Assembly (NCBI GenBank): GCA_030683155.1
Contig: JAUXMV010000025.1
Location: 20,099-84,098, forward strand
DNA: 64,000 nucleotides
DNA from: Bacteroidales bacterium
GTDB lineage: Bacteria > Bacteroidota > Bacteroidia > Bacteroidales > F082
Reading direction: 5' to 3'
Part shown: in pieces, positions 1 to 8,517 of the stretch
Position numbering within the stretch: position 1 is the first letter of the stretch
Layout of the letters: every line of letters begins with the position of its first letter
The notes under the pieces: model-generated
Told to the model about the DNA's origin: nothing
What the model saw: only the letters and a program-made list of their open reading frames with translations
Databases searched by the model: none
Position numbers and translations under genes: made by a program

Positions 1-1499
1 TGTAACTTACCCAGACGTGTGCGTGGCAACTCTTGTTCGGTTACATAGAAACGCATGATTTTTTTGTAAGCCGACACACTTTTGTTAAAAGGTTCAATGA
101 GTTTGGTGCGGATTTCAGCTTCAATAGCTGTTGGGTCAGCATCAGCGAATGCTTCCATTTCGGGAATTATCATGAGCTGAAGTTGGTCGTTAAGTGCAAA
201 CACACCGCAATCGAGAACCATCGGAGAAGCAAGAAGAACCTCTTCCAATTCTGTCGGGTTAACGTTTTTACCATTTGAGAGAATGATAATCTCCTTTTTT
301 CTTCCTGTGATAAAAAGATATCCTTCTTCATCGAGATAACCTAGATCGCCTGTGTAGAGCCATCCATCTTTAAGCACTTCAGCCGTTTCTTCCGGCCGGT
401 TATAGTAGCCTTGCATAATATTTTCGCCGGCTGCAGTAATTTCGCCGTCAACAATCCGGATATCTGTTCCCGGCATCGCTTCACCGGGTGAGCCTATACG
501 AACACGACCTGGTCGTGTAAATGAGATCATGGGAGCGGCTTCAGTCATGCCGTAACCTTCAAGTACTTCAAATCCAAGAGTTTGGAAATCGCGACCAACA
601 GCAGGGTCAAGCGCTGCACCACCCGAAACAAGGTTTTCAACAGCACCACCCAATTTTTTATGTACAGCACCGAAAACTTTTTTTGAAAAGGCTTTCGAAT
701 TCAGTTTTTGTGCCAGTGAAAAGAGGGTTTTTGCAACAAAACTCTTGTTCACTTTATCCATAATACCTTTCCTTATGGCAGCAAAAAGACGCGGAACACC
801 AATCACAATCGTTATTTTGTTGTTCTGAAGTGTTGCCATGATATCTTCCGAAACCATGGAAGGTGAAATGGCTAGCATACCACCAATCTTCAGAGGTATA
901 ATCATCGTTCCCATGAGGGGAAAAATATGATGCAGCGGCAACAACACCAAAACCCTCGAATCTTTGTTGTAAATCTGGATGTGATCAGAAACGGCTTTAA
1001 CATTTTGCATCAGGTTGCGATAGCTGAGCATTACACCTTTTGGACTGCCTGTTGTGCCTGATGTGTATATGATTACAGCCGTTTTTTCGAGTGCCGGCTC
1101 CGGCATTTCAAAACCTTCCAGATTTGCTGCCTCTTTGGCCTCATGCTCATCGATGATAAATAATTTTGCAGTGATGCCGGCAATTGTTATGGCTTCCTGC
1201 ATCACCTTCTGCGTTTTTGCAGAACAAAAAATCACTTCCGGCTGACTATCTTTCAAAATATAACCTACTTCAGTGGCTGTAGCCATGAAATCAACAGGAA
1301 TTGCAACTCCCTGATGCTTCCAGATGGAGTAAAAAGCATAGATATATCCGGGTCTGTTCTCTGAAAACACAACGGCGCGCTGCCCGTGTTCGATAAAATA
1401 CAAACCAGCAAAATGCCTGATATGAGCAAGCAATTGTTGATAAGTGATGGTTTCTGAGCCATATTGAATGGCAGGTTTATTGCCTGAATTTTGAAGCAT
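1..1499 (-). CDS. AMP-forming acyl-CoA synthetase (long-chain fatty acid-CoA ligase type), 3' end cut by window
   Basis: ATP-dependent activation of a carboxylic (probably fatty) acid to the acyl-CoA through an acyl-adenylate. The frame opens at the ATG at 1499 (MLQNSGNKPAIQYG) and stays open to base 1, about 499 codons, so only the last few residues are missing. The Thr/Ser/Gly-rich AMP-binding motif YTSGTTGSPKGV is near residues 148-159. Further on are GYGMTEAAP, the YTGDLG adenylate-contacting motif, and ITGRKKEIIILSNGKN in the hinge/C-terminal lid; the last readable residues are LPRTRLGKL. This order is that of the ANL superfamily, FadD-like branch. No partner gene is adjacent; asnB lies upstream on the same strand but behind its own terminator. 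The chain length of the substrate cannot be read from the sequence. Confidence 0.9.
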   Translation of the reverse strand, partial: MLQNSGNKPAIQYGSETITYQQLLAHIRHFAGLYFIEHGQRAVVFSENRPGYIYAFYSIWKHQGVAIPVDFMATATEVGYILKDSQPEVIFCSAKTQKVMQEAITIAGITAKLFIIDEHEAKEAANLEGFEMPEPALEKTAVIIYTSGTTGSPKGVMLSYRNLMQNVKAVSDHIQIYNKDSRVLVLLPLHHIFPLMGTMIIPLKIGGMLAISPSMVSEDIMATLQNNKITIVIGVPRLFAAIRKGIMDKVNKSFVAKTLFSLAQKLNSKAFSKKVFGAVHKKLGGAVENLVSGGAALDPAVGRDFQTLGFEVLEGYGMTEAAPMISFTRPGRVRIGSPGEAMPGTDIRIVDGEITAAGENIMQGYYNRPEETAEVLKDGWLYTGDLGYLDEEGYLFITGRKKEIIILSNGKNVNPTELEEVLLASPMVLDCGVFALNDQLQLMIIPEMEAFADADPTAIEAEIRTKLIEPFNKSVSAYKKIMRFYVTEQELPRTRLGKL

Positions 1500-1728
1500 T
1501 GCTAATTTTCTGTTGATGGATAATTAATTGAATTTAAGGCTGTAATACTGTTTTGAAATTGAAATCTGACATGTTTATCAGAGTAATTTTCCAAGTCAGC
1601 GGTTTTTGGATGGAAGACAATGGGTGTTAAATTAAACAAACTCATTCAGTTCCGATGTGTAAACAATAATAATGCAAAAGCCCTTTTTAGGTATATTTTT
1701 TTACTGCCTACTACCAGCTAATAAAGTA

Positions 1729-1736
1729 CAAAGATA
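1729..1736 (-). promoter_or_regulatory. Candidate -7 element for the acyl-CoA synthetase gene
   Basis: On the minus strand the bases read TATCTTTG, matching the Bacteroidota -7 consensus TAnnTTTG. It is about 230 bases upstream of the ATG, implying a long 5' leader. No good TTTG -33 element is seen at the usual distance, so this is a tentative call. Confidence 0.35.
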
Positions 1737-1820
1737 ATGCATTTAGGACTAAATGAAATTGGTCAGGATGTAAACAATAGAGATATAAACACTTAAAAAA
1801 GCTTAAAAGGAGAAATTCAA

Positions 1821-1868
1821 AACAAAAAAACTGCGTTTGATTTTGTTGAACCAACAGGATCAAACGCA
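1821..1868 (-). terminator. Intrinsic terminator of asnB
   Basis: Perfect 10-bp inverted repeat TGCGTTTGAT (1832-1841) / ATCAAACGCA (1859-1868), with an inner TGTTG/CAACA extension. On the minus strand the stem is followed by a T-rich run (complement of 1821-1830). It lies 45 bases past the asnB stop codon. Confidence 0.85.
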
Positions 1869-1912
1869 ATTTGAATGGCTACAGATTTTATTAAGGCTGA
1901 CCTTAACCAGAT

Positions 1913-3583
1913 TTATTTCATGTAAGACTGTTCGTGAACGCCCGATACAGCCCTTCCGGAAGGATCGATCATGTTTTTGAATGAGACATCCCAGGCAAGT
2001 GCTTCCGGTGTGCTGCAGGCTACTGAAGGCACTGAAGGAACGCACGATGCGGCTGAATCGGATGGAAAATGTTCACTGAAAATAGATCTGTAATAATATT
2101 CTTCTTTGCTTTGAGGGGTGTTGATGGGAAAACGAAACTTAGCACTTGCCATTTCTTCGTCACTGATAATTTCTGACACAAGCTTTTTCAAACTGTCGAT
2201 CCAGTTGTAACCAACGCCATCCGAAAACTGTTCTTTTTGTCTCCAGACAACACTTTCAGGCAGGTAATCTTCAAAAGCTTTCCGAAGCACCCACTTTTCC
2301 ATGTGTCCGTTGCCAGCCATTTTATCAGTCGGATTTATGCGCATTGCCACATCCATAAACTCTTTGTCAAGGAAAGGAACACGGCCTTCGACGCCCCAGG
2401 AAGCAAGTGATTTATTCGCTCTCAGGCAGTCATAGAGGTGAAGTTTACTCAGCTTTCTAACCGTTTCTTCATGAAAAGCAGCGGCATTGGGAGCTTTGTG
2501 GAAGTATAAATATCCACCAAATATTTCATCAGCTCCTTCACCTGAAAGAACCATTTTTATCCCCATTGATTTGATAACTCTGGCGAGTAAATACATTGGT
2601 GTTGAAGCTCTTACAGTTGTAACATCATAGGTTTCGATGTGATAAATAACATCGCGGATGGCATCCAGCCCTTCCTGAACAGTGAAATTAACTTCATGAT
2701 GAACAGTTCCCAGGTGGTCGGCAACTTTACGGGCAGCAGCCAAATCGGGTGAACCTTGCAATCCGATAGCAAAACTGTGCAGACGCGGCCACCAGGCTTG
2801 TTGCTCATCATCTGTTTCAACACGTTTTGGCGCAAAACGGGTGGCAACAGCAGAAATAATTGAAGAGTCCAAACCACCGGAAAGCAATACGCCGTAAGGA
2901 ACATCAGACATAAGCTGACGGTGAACTGCTGCTTCCAGGGCTTCGCGGAGTTCTTTTATATCGGTCGTATTGTTTTTTACATTTTCAAAACTTGTCCAAT
3001 TCCGCTGATACCATTTTTTTGCAACACCATCCTTACTTGAAAGGTAATGTCCGGGAGGAAATTCTTCAATTTTACTGCATACACCTTCAAGGGCTTTCAG
3101 TTCAGAAGAAACGTAGAAGTTGCCGAATTTGTCCCACCCCATATATAAAGGGATGATTCCGATGTGGTCGCGGGCTATAAGGTAGGAGTTGTCCCTTTTG
3201 TCATAGAGGGCAAAAGCGAAAATCCCATTGAGGTCTTCCAAAAAATCGTTTCCTTTTTCATCGTACAAAGCAAGAATGATTTCACAGTCTGATTCTGTCT
3301 GGAATGCATAAGGATTTTTGAGCTCATTGCGCAAAAGCATATGATTGTAAATTTCCCCATTTACAGCCAAAACAAGATTTTTATCGCTGCTGTACAATGG
3401 CTGACCACCCGAAATGGGGTCAACAATAGCAAGCCTTTCATGAGCCATGAGCACCTTTTCACCATAGTACATTCCCGACCAGTCTGGTCCGCGGTGACGT
3501 ACTTTTTTAGACATATCAAGTATCTGAGGCCTTATCAGATGCGGCTCCGTTTTCAGATCAAAAACACAAACAATTCCACACAT
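1913..3583 (-). CDS. asnB: Asparagine synthase B (glutamine-hydrolysing)
   Basis: Makes asparagine from aspartate, ATP and glutamine in the cytoplasm. The protein is 556 aa, the usual AsnB length. It starts MCGIV, so Cys2 is available as the N-terminal glutamine-amidotransferase nucleophile, and has the class II contacts RGPD and NGEIYNH. The synthetase half carries the pyrophosphate loop SGGLDSS near residues 235-241 and GEGADEIFGGY downstream. The ATG at 3583 is fixed by the requirement for Cys at position 2. It is monocistronic, with a candidate -7 element at 3613-3620 and a terminator at 1821-1868. The call is secure; the free-standing asparagine role (rather than a biosynthetic amidotransferase paralogue) follows from the close match to AsnB length and motifs. 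Confidence 0.96.
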   Translation of the reverse strand: MCGIVCVFDLKTEPHLIRPQILDMSKKVRHRGPDWSGMYYGEKVLMAHERLAIVDPISGGQPLYSSDKNLVLAVNGEIYNHMLLRNELKNPYAFQTESDCEIILALYDEKGNDFLEDLNGIFAFALYDKRDNSYLIARDHIGIIPLYMGWDKFGNFYVSSELKALEGVCSKIEEFPPGHYLSSKDGVAKKWYQRNWTSFENVKNNTTDIKELREALEAAVHRQLMSDVPYGVLLSGGLDSSIISAVATRFAPKRVETDDEQQAWWPRLHSFAIGLQGSPDLAAARKVADHLGTVHHEVNFTVQEGLDAIRDVIYHIETYDVTTVRASTPMYLLARVIKSMGIKMVLSGEGADEIFGGYLYFHKAPNAAAFHEETVRKLSKLHLYDCLRANKSLASWGVEGRVPFLDKEFMDVAMRINPTDKMAGNGHMEKWVLRKAFEDYLPESVVWRQKEQFSDGVGYNWIDSLKKLVSEIISDEEMASAKFRFPINTPQSKEEYYYRSIFSEHFPSDSAASCVPSVPSVACSTPEALAWDVSFKNMIDPSGRAVSGVHEQSYMK

Positions 3584-3612
3584 ATGTATATATATATTTG
3601 AATAACAGCCCG

Positions 3613-3620
3613 CAAAAATA
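3613..3620 (-). promoter_or_regulatory. Candidate -7 element of asnB
   Basis: Reads TATTTTTG on the minus strand (consensus TAnnTTTG), about 30 bases upstream of the asnB start. The -33 partner is not convincing. Confidence 0.45.
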
Positions 3621-3801
3621 GTATTTCACTGACATTTTAAGCTGTTTTTATCTGGGATTGTATGTTTTTAGCAAATATGAAGGGTGTTTGTTTCATCTTT
3701 TTAAGCCGGCAATTAAAAAATCGTAGACTTTTTATAAGAAAAGCACAAGATCGAAAGCAGGTAATTTATTGAAAACAACTACTTGATATTTGTCTTTCTA
3801 A

Positions 3802-4632
3802 TCAAGACATGACTGCTGTTAAATGCAAAACACTGTTTGCAAGAGTCTCATTTCCTGCGAATTGTATTTTATCACGATATTTATCTTTATCCCGGTCGGT
3901 GTTGGTGAACAAGATCCAGCCAATGGATGCAGGAACTTTTACTATGGTGTGAGCCTCATCATTAAAGTTTTCATAAAATTCCCAATGAGATCCATAATTT
4001 ATCAAACGTTTGCGTAATCTTATTTCACCAATTATTTCAACCTCTAACAGCTGTTCAGTAATTGATAGAGCACTTCTGTTCAGTTGCTCGGGAAGACCTA
4101 AAAGCAAGGTTTCATATAAAGGTGTAAGAAAACGCTCCGACATCAAAAGATTTCTGCCAGATGCGAGCCGCATCTGCATCTGATGATGCCATTTTTCGGT
4201 GTAATCACGTGCAATATCGAACCAGTTTGGAGATTTTTTCTGACCAGCCCAGGAAACAGAGAATAGCGCATCATCCTCTGGCTTGAGCCGGCAATAAAGC
4301 TCATAAACTTCCTGCTCATATTTTTTAAGCATTTCAACCAAAATTCTTGCACTAAGTCTTTTTGTTGCTAGAATCCACTCATTGTTTTTCTTTTGAATCA
4401 GTTCAACAAGCTCAGCATGATTTTGAGGGATTTCTGTATCATCAAAAAAATGATCCCGCTGCATGGATATGCGTCGCAAAGAACCATCAATCAAATGTGA
4501 GGCGAGATCTTTTATTGTCCTGCCATCGATAGGTGAAGGCAAAAACCATTCGTTTGGCTTGAGATCGGCTAAAAAATAAATGAGCTCTTGATTGAGATCT
4601 TGAAAAAGGTGAAGTGTTTCGATTGGTTTCAT
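3802..4632 (-). CDS. DinB / maleylpyruvate isomerase-like N-terminal domain protein
   Basis: A 276-aa cytoplasmic protein without signal peptide or membrane segment. The N-terminal half resembles the DinB/MDMPI four-helix bundle family: a DLASHLIDG segment near residue 45 and EKWHHQMQMR near residue 145 supply the histidines that usually bind a divalent metal. The C-terminal part is not recognised. Family members are thiol-dependent isomerases or metal-dependent enzymes of unknown substrate, so no reaction is assigned. It stands alone, with a candidate -7 element at 4658-4665. Confidence 0.7.
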   Translation of the reverse strand: MKPIETLHLFQDLNQELIYFLADLKPNEWFLPSPIDGRTIKDLASHLIDGSLRRISMQRDHFFDDTEIPQNHAELVELIQKKNNEWILATKRLSARILVEMLKKYEQEVYELYCRLKPEDDALFSVSWAGQKKSPNWFDIARDYTEKWHHQMQMRLASGRNLLMSERFLTPLYETLLLGLPEQLNRSALSITEQLLEVEIIGEIRLRKRLINYGSHWEFYENFNDEAHTIVKVPASIGWILFTNTDRDKDKYRDKIQFAGNETLANSVLHLTAVMS

Positions 4633-4657
4633 GGGCAGCTGTGTAAAACTTAGCGGG

Positions 4658-4665
4658 CAAATTTA
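4658..4665 (-). promoter_or_regulatory. Candidate -7 element for the DinB-like gene
   Basis: Reads TAAATTTG on the minus strand, an exact TAnnTTTG match, 26 bases upstream of the start codon at 4632. Confidence 0.5.
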
Positions 4666-4744
4666 AGTAAATCTTTACGGGAATCAGAAAAATGCTTGGT
4701 TTTTAAAACGAACATAGTTCATTTTTTGTCATAAAATCCCTTAA

Positions 4745-4792
4745 GTTTTTTTAACATTTGTAACGTTTTTTAACAAAAAGAGTTTTTTAACA
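4745..4792. repeat. Three direct repeats GTTTTTTAACA
   Basis: Copies begin at 4745 (with one extra T), 4765 and 4782, spaced 20 and 17 bases apart. They lie about 80 bases upstream of the FNR-like box. They could be regulator sites or just AT-rich sequence. Confidence 0.5.
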
Positions 4793-4868
4793 AAACAATG
4801 AAGATTTAACAGAGTGTTTTTGCAAATAGTTATAAATAAGTTACATACAAAATTTATCAGAAATAAAA

Positions 4869-4882
4869 TTGATTTATATCAA
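4869..4882 (+). promoter_or_regulatory. FNR/CRP-type binding site
   Basis: TTGATTTATATCAA is an exact match to the FNR consensus TTGAT-N4-ATCAA. It is centred about 152 bases upstream of the first multihaem cytochrome gene. This suggests oxygen- or redox-responsive control of the locus by a Crp/Fnr family protein; the regulator is not in this window. Confidence 0.6.
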
Positions 4883-5027
4883 TCATTAAGCTTATCTAGA
4901 TCGTTAAAAAATCAAACAAATCTCATTAAAACGCGCTTGTCGGATATGTTAATAAGTCTTAAACTTGCAGAGTAAAATAGTGAAGAACCAAAAACTATAA
5001 AGAAAAGACTTTATCAAATTTAATATT

Positions 5028-6095
5028 ATGAAAATGATGAGAAAAATAAGTATGATGATCGCCATGATAATGGTTGCATCTTTGACTTTTATGTCATGTA
5101 CGAAGGAAGGCCCTGCTGGTTTACCAGGTAAGGATGGAAAAGACGGAACTAATGGCACTAACGGTTTAAACGGCCAAGACGGCACTGCAGGCTGTATTGC
5201 ATGTCATGACAACAGTCAGGTTAATTTTGCTGTTACACAGCAGTGGGAAATGTCAAAACATGCCACAGGTGGCTTGTATGTACGTAACTCAAATAACTGC
5301 GCTGGTTGCCACACAAGTCAGGGTTTCCGCGAAATGATTGCCGCCGCAACTCCAAATGCAAACACCGCAGGTACAATTCAGAATCCGGTTCCACCGAACT
5401 GCTACACTTGCCACAACATTCACTCAACCTACTCACCTGCTGACTGGTCTCTTGCAACAACTGCAAACGTTACCTTCCGCATCAAACCTGAAAACACACA
5501 CGATTTTGGCAAAGGTAACCTTTGCGCTACTTGCCACCAGCCACGTATTCCAAGTCCAATGCCTGTTTTAGGTGGGCCAGATATTACCATTCCAAATGCA
5601 AACTGGGGACCTCACTATGGTGCTCAAGCCACGATTGTATCCGGAAAAGGTGGATTTGAATTCGGAACAGGATATACCAATTCCTTCCATACCGCAGGCG
5701 TTGCCAATAGTTGTGTTGGATGCCATGGCGGGGATGCTAACGGTATCAATGGTGGTGGACACATGTTCAATTTAGGTTACACAACTACTACTGGCGCTGA
5801 TGCAGTAATTACAGCAACTTGCACAAGCTGTCATGCAGATGCCTCATCACTGAATGCACTTATGGCATTGAAAAAAACAGAGCTTAATACATTGTTGCTA
5901 CAACTAAGAGTCAGACTAAAAGAGATAGGCATTATGGATCCAAATACTGATCGTGTTGTTCCAGGAACATGGACCTCAACTCAGGCAGGTGCTTTTATCA
6001 ATCATAACCTTGTTAAGTATGACCACAGCAATGGTGTTCATAACTTCCCATATGCCAAGAAACTTCTTGAAAACTCCCTTGCTGCAATTCAGTAA
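5028..6095 (+). CDS. Hexahaem c-type cytochrome lipoprotein with collagen-like Gly-X-Y segment
   Basis: A 355-aa exported electron carrier. The signal peptide ends in a lipobox (FMSC, Cys about residue 24). Immediately after it come nine Gly-X-Y triplets (from GPAGLPG to GQDGTAG), a collagen-like spacer. Six haem attachment motifs follow: CIACH, CAGCH, CYTCH, CATCH, CVGCH and CTSCH. Additional histidines (for example HATGG, HYGA, HMF) could be distal ligands. It is the first gene of the plus-strand cytochrome locus, 181 bases ahead of the next gene and followed by a hairpin. The likely place is the outer membrane, with the Gly-X-Y part acting as a stalk, which is inference. The haem domain is not assigned to an enzyme class; a terminal reductase or a pure electron carrier are both possible. 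An in-frame ATG at 5034 is an alternative start. Confidence 0.88.
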   Translation: MKMMRKISMMIAMIMVASLTFMSCTKEGPAGLPGKDGKDGTNGTNGLNGQDGTAGCIACHDNSQVNFAVTQQWEMSKHATGGLYVRNSNNCAGCHTSQGFREMIAAATPNANTAGTIQNPVPPNCYTCHNIHSTYSPADWSLATTANVTFRIKPENTHDFGKGNLCATCHQPRIPSPMPVLGGPDITIPNANWGPHYGAQATIVSGKGGFEFGTGYTNSFHTAGVANSCVGCHGGDANGINGGGHMFNLGYTTTTGADAVITATCTSCHADASSLNALMALKKTELNTLLLQLRVRLKEIGIMDPNTDRVVPGTWTSTQAGAFINHNLVKYDHSNGVHNFPYAKKLLENSLAAIQ

Positions 6096-6116
6096 GCTTT
6101 AAAAATATCGCTTCAG

Positions 6117-6148
6117 TTGAGCAGGCTTCGGGAACGGGACCTGCTCAA
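6117..6148 (+). terminator. Hairpin after the hexahaem cytochrome gene
   Basis: Perfect 9-bp stem TTGAGCAGG (6117-6125) / CCTGCTCAA (6140-6148) with a 14-nt loop. It is followed by only a weak T run (TTGTTG), so it may be a partial terminator or an mRNA-stabilising hairpin that separates expression levels within the locus. Confidence 0.5.
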
Positions 6149-6276
6149 TTGTTGTCAGAAAACAGGTATATTAAATCTTATTTTTCATGTTGAATTAAGC
6201 TTTTAAAGTCAAACGGAAAAATTTTTAAGCCTATCTTTACATCAAACTTAATCGAATAATCATTAAAAATATTTTT

Positions 6277-6660
6277 ATGAAAGCACGGCAAATACTTGCG
6301 ATTTTTACACTGCTTTTGGCCGGATTTCTCACTTCTTGTGAGTATGAATTCATCGTTCCAGATGTGCCGGTAATTGATCCAGAAGTACCTATCAAATTTT
6401 CAGAGCAAATTGTACCGATTTTTACAAGTGGTAATGCATGTACTGCCTGTCATAAAACAGGAAGCACCCCTCCTGATTTAACTACTGACAGAGCATACAA
6501 CGCAATTGTTCCAGCTCTTGTCAATCCAGCTGACCCTGAATCCAGCAGTATTTATTGGTTTGCTCACCCAAATTCCAGCTCACATAACTGGAAAAAATAC
6601 TCTGCTGCTGATGCGGCTATCATTTTGGAGTGGATCAAACAAGGTGCGAAAAATAATTAA
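6277..6660 (+). CDS. Monohaem cytochrome c-like lipoprotein
   Basis: A 127-aa lipoprotein: signal peptide with lipobox LTSC (Cys about residue 21), then a short linker and one haem motif CTACHKTG near residues 54-58. The ending LEWIKQGAKNN is typical of small cytochrome c domains found in Bacteroidota and Planctomycetes lipoproteins. A Met or second His sixth ligand cannot be assigned with certainty. It sits 12 bases upstream of the beta-barrel gene, so the two are probably translated from one message, and it may hand electrons to or from the barrel-associated complex. Confidence 0.82.
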   Translation: MKARQILAIFTLLLAGFLTSCEYEFIVPDVPVIDPEVPIKFSEQIVPIFTSGNACTACHKTGSTPPDLTTDRAYNAIVPALVNPADPESSSIYWFAHPNSSSHNWKKYSAADAAIILEWIKQGAKNN

Positions 6661-6672
6661 TACCAAAAAGAC

Positions 6673-7554
6673 ATGAAAAAGACGCTTTATATATTGATCA
6701 TGATGTTGGTTTTTGGCTTAACAGGTATTGCTCAAGAAGAAACATCAGAGCCTGCAAAAGTAAAGGACAGACCAGTCAGACCGCCATTCCAGAGTGGATA
6801 TCTCATCGATAATCAAACTACATATATCCCATCACAAGGAACACTTGAGTATGTGATTCAGCATAAGTTTGGCAATATGAACAATGGATTTTCTGATCTT
6901 TTTGGTTTATATGCTCCAGGAGCAAACATTCGCATGGTCATGAATTATGTTGTAATGAAAAATGTTCAGGTAGGATACGGACTCACACGTTTGAACATGT
7001 ACAGTGACTTTAATGCGAAATGGACAATTCTTGAACAAACAAGAAACAATACTATTCCAGTTGCGGTTGGTTTGTACGGAAATATTGCAATCGATGGACG
7101 CAACGAGAAAGCTTTTGGAAAAGAGTATGCTTTTACAAACAGACTATCTTATTTTTCTCAACTGATAGTGGGTCGCAAAGTAAACGACTGGTTGTCAGTG
7201 CAGGCTAATGTTAGTTTTACGCATTTCAACAAAACAGATTCTTTGATTGACCATGATAAAATATCTGTTGGTTTTAATGGCCGTGCTCAGTTTTCACCAC
7301 AGTCGTCAATTCTTTTCCAGTATGATGTGCCTTTGAAAATTCAAGGGATTGCTGAGCACAGGGAATTTACAAACCCATCAAAGCCAAATCTCGGAATTGG
7401 CTGGGAAATCTCTACAAGCACACACGCATTTCATCTATTTGTTTCAACAGCCGGCGCAATTGTACCGCAACACAATGCAATGTACAACAACAATGACTGG
7501 ACTAAGGGAGACCTGATGTTTGGGTTTTCGATAACCCGACTTTGGAGTTTTTGA
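6673..7554 (+). CDS. DUF5777-type outer-membrane beta-barrel protein
   Basis: A 293-aa protein with a 20-residue signal peptide (cleavage after GIAQ) and no haem motif. The mature part is rich in alternating hydrophobic/aromatic strands and ends RLWSF with a C-terminal Phe, as outer-membrane barrels do. The QGTLEYVIQHKFG start and repeated strand pattern resemble the DUF5777 barrels that often accompany cytochromes in Bacteroidota. It lies between lipoprotein cytochromes, which makes a porin-like sheath or a scaffold for electron transfer across the outer membrane an attractive guess; this has not been shown for the family as far as I know. Confidence 0.75.
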   Translation: MKKTLYILIMMLVFGLTGIAQEETSEPAKVKDRPVRPPFQSGYLIDNQTTYIPSQGTLEYVIQHKFGNMNNGFSDLFGLYAPGANIRMVMNYVVMKNVQVGYGLTRLNMYSDFNAKWTILEQTRNNTIPVAVGLYGNIAIDGRNEKAFGKEYAFTNRLSYFSQLIVGRKVNDWLSVQANVSFTHFNKTDSLIDHDKISVGFNGRAQFSPQSSILFQYDVPLKIQGIAEHREFTNPSKPNLGIGWEISTSTHAFHLFVSTAGAIVPQHNAMYNNNDWTKGDLMFGFSITRLWSF

Positions 7555-7583
7555 TATCTTTAACCTCTAAAAAGGAAATCACT

Positions 7584-8000
7584 ATGAAAACAAAAAACGG
7601 TTTTTTAATTATGATTTTTCTGGGATCGATGGCTCTTATGGCATTAAGTTTTCCTCAGGATCAGAAGAGAGGTGTTGCTTGGGAAATTCCGGCAAAATAC
7701 AAAAGCATGACCAACCCAGATAAAGGAGATGCTGATTCCGAGAAACTTGGAAAAGCACTTTATGCAAAACACTGCCGTTCATGTCACGGTAATACTGGTT
7801 TGGGCGATGGACCAAAAGCTAAAAACCTCGAAACATGGCCCGGTGATTTTTCGGTTGCAAAATTCCATTCTGCTACAGATGGCGAGTTGTATTATAAATC
7901 AATAATTGGACGTGATGAAATGCCAAATTTTGAAAAAAGCATACCAGATGAAGAATCAAGATGGGCAATTATCAATTATATTAGAACGTTTAAGAAGTAG
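7584..8000 (+). CDS. Small exported monohaem cytochrome c (copy 1)
   Basis: A 138-aa exported protein with an N-terminal hydrophobic leader and one class I cytochrome c domain: CRSCHGNTGLGDGP (haem and following loop), then GRDEMPNF, where the Met is the likely sixth ligand. I chose the ATG at 7584 because it gives a normal signal peptide and matches the start of the paralogue at 8055; an in-frame upstream ATG at 7542 would overlap the barrel gene. It is a likely soluble or inner-membrane-tethered periplasmic shuttle between the quinol-oxidising proteins downstream and the outer-membrane cytochromes upstream. Confidence 0.88.
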   Translation: MKTKNGFLIMIFLGSMALMALSFPQDQKRGVAWEIPAKYKSMTNPDKGDADSEKLGKALYAKHCRSCHGNTGLGDGPKAKNLETWPGDFSVAKFHSATDGELYYKSIIGRDEMPNFEKSIPDEESRWAIINYIRTFKK

Positions 8001-8054
8001 TCATTTTTGGCACAATTTTGGCGTTAACTATTAACACACTTAAAATTATATGTT

Positions 8055-8474
8055 ATGAAGACTAAAATCTTTTATTTGTTATCATTATTTGTTGGCTCGA
8101 TAGCTTTTACAGCGTTTAACGTACCACAGGATCAGAAAATTGGTGGCCCATGGGATATCCCGGCCAAGTACATCAGCATGAAAAATCCAAATAAAGCTGG
8201 AGATGCAGATGCGGAAAAACTTGGAAAAACCCTCTATGCTAAACATTGCCGCTCATGCCATGGTAATGCTGGTTTGGGCGATGGCCCAAAAGCCAAGAAC
8301 CTTGAAACTTTTCCAGGCGATTTCTCGAGCGCAAAATTTCAGGCTTTAAAAGATGGCGAATTGTATTTCATGTCCTATATTGGCCGTGACGAAATGCCAA
8401 ACTTTGAAAAAAATATTCCTGATGAAGAAAGTCGCTGGGCCATTGTTAGCTATATGAGGTCACTGAAAAAATAA
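8055..8474 (+). CDS. Small exported monohaem cytochrome c (copy 2)
   Basis: A 139-aa paralogue of the preceding gene, identical over long stretches (CRSCHGN, GLGDGPKAKNLET, GRDEMPNFEK, IPDEESRWAI) and differing mainly in the signal peptide and a few surface residues. One haem c, with a probable Met ligand in DEMPNF. The pair is a recent tandem duplication. A good terminator follows at 8518-8570, so this gene closes the first transcriptional block of the cytochrome locus. Confidence 0.88.
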   Translation: MKTKIFYLLSLFVGSIAFTAFNVPQDQKIGGPWDIPAKYISMKNPNKAGDADAEKLGKTLYAKHCRSCHGNAGLGDGPKAKNLETFPGDFSSAKFQALKDGELYFMSYIGRDEMPNFEKNIPDEESRWAIVSYMRSLKK

Positions 8475-8517
8475 AAAAGCTGTTGGCAACCGCTTAACAG
8501 CGTTTTAATAATAGAAA

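Larger units (their letters stand above)
1500..1912. other. Intergenic region between acyl-CoA synthetase and asnB
   Basis: 413 bases without a credible gene. It contains the terminator of asnB (1821-1868) and a candidate promoter for the acyl-CoA synthetase (1729-1736). The rest is AT-rich and shows no other structure I can support. Confidence 0.6.
4633..5027. other. Regulatory intergenic region upstream of the cytochrome locus
   Basis: 395 very AT-rich bases between divergent genes. It holds the DinB-like promoter, a triple direct repeat (4745-4792), a small palindrome GAACATAGTTC (4710-4720) and a perfect FNR/CRP-type box (4869-4882). No coding sequence is supported. Confidence 0.6.

Noticed and set aside
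5568..5775. Open frames on both strands within the hexahaem cytochrome gene
   Set aside because: They are shadow frames; the plus-strand haem-motif frame explains the region completely.
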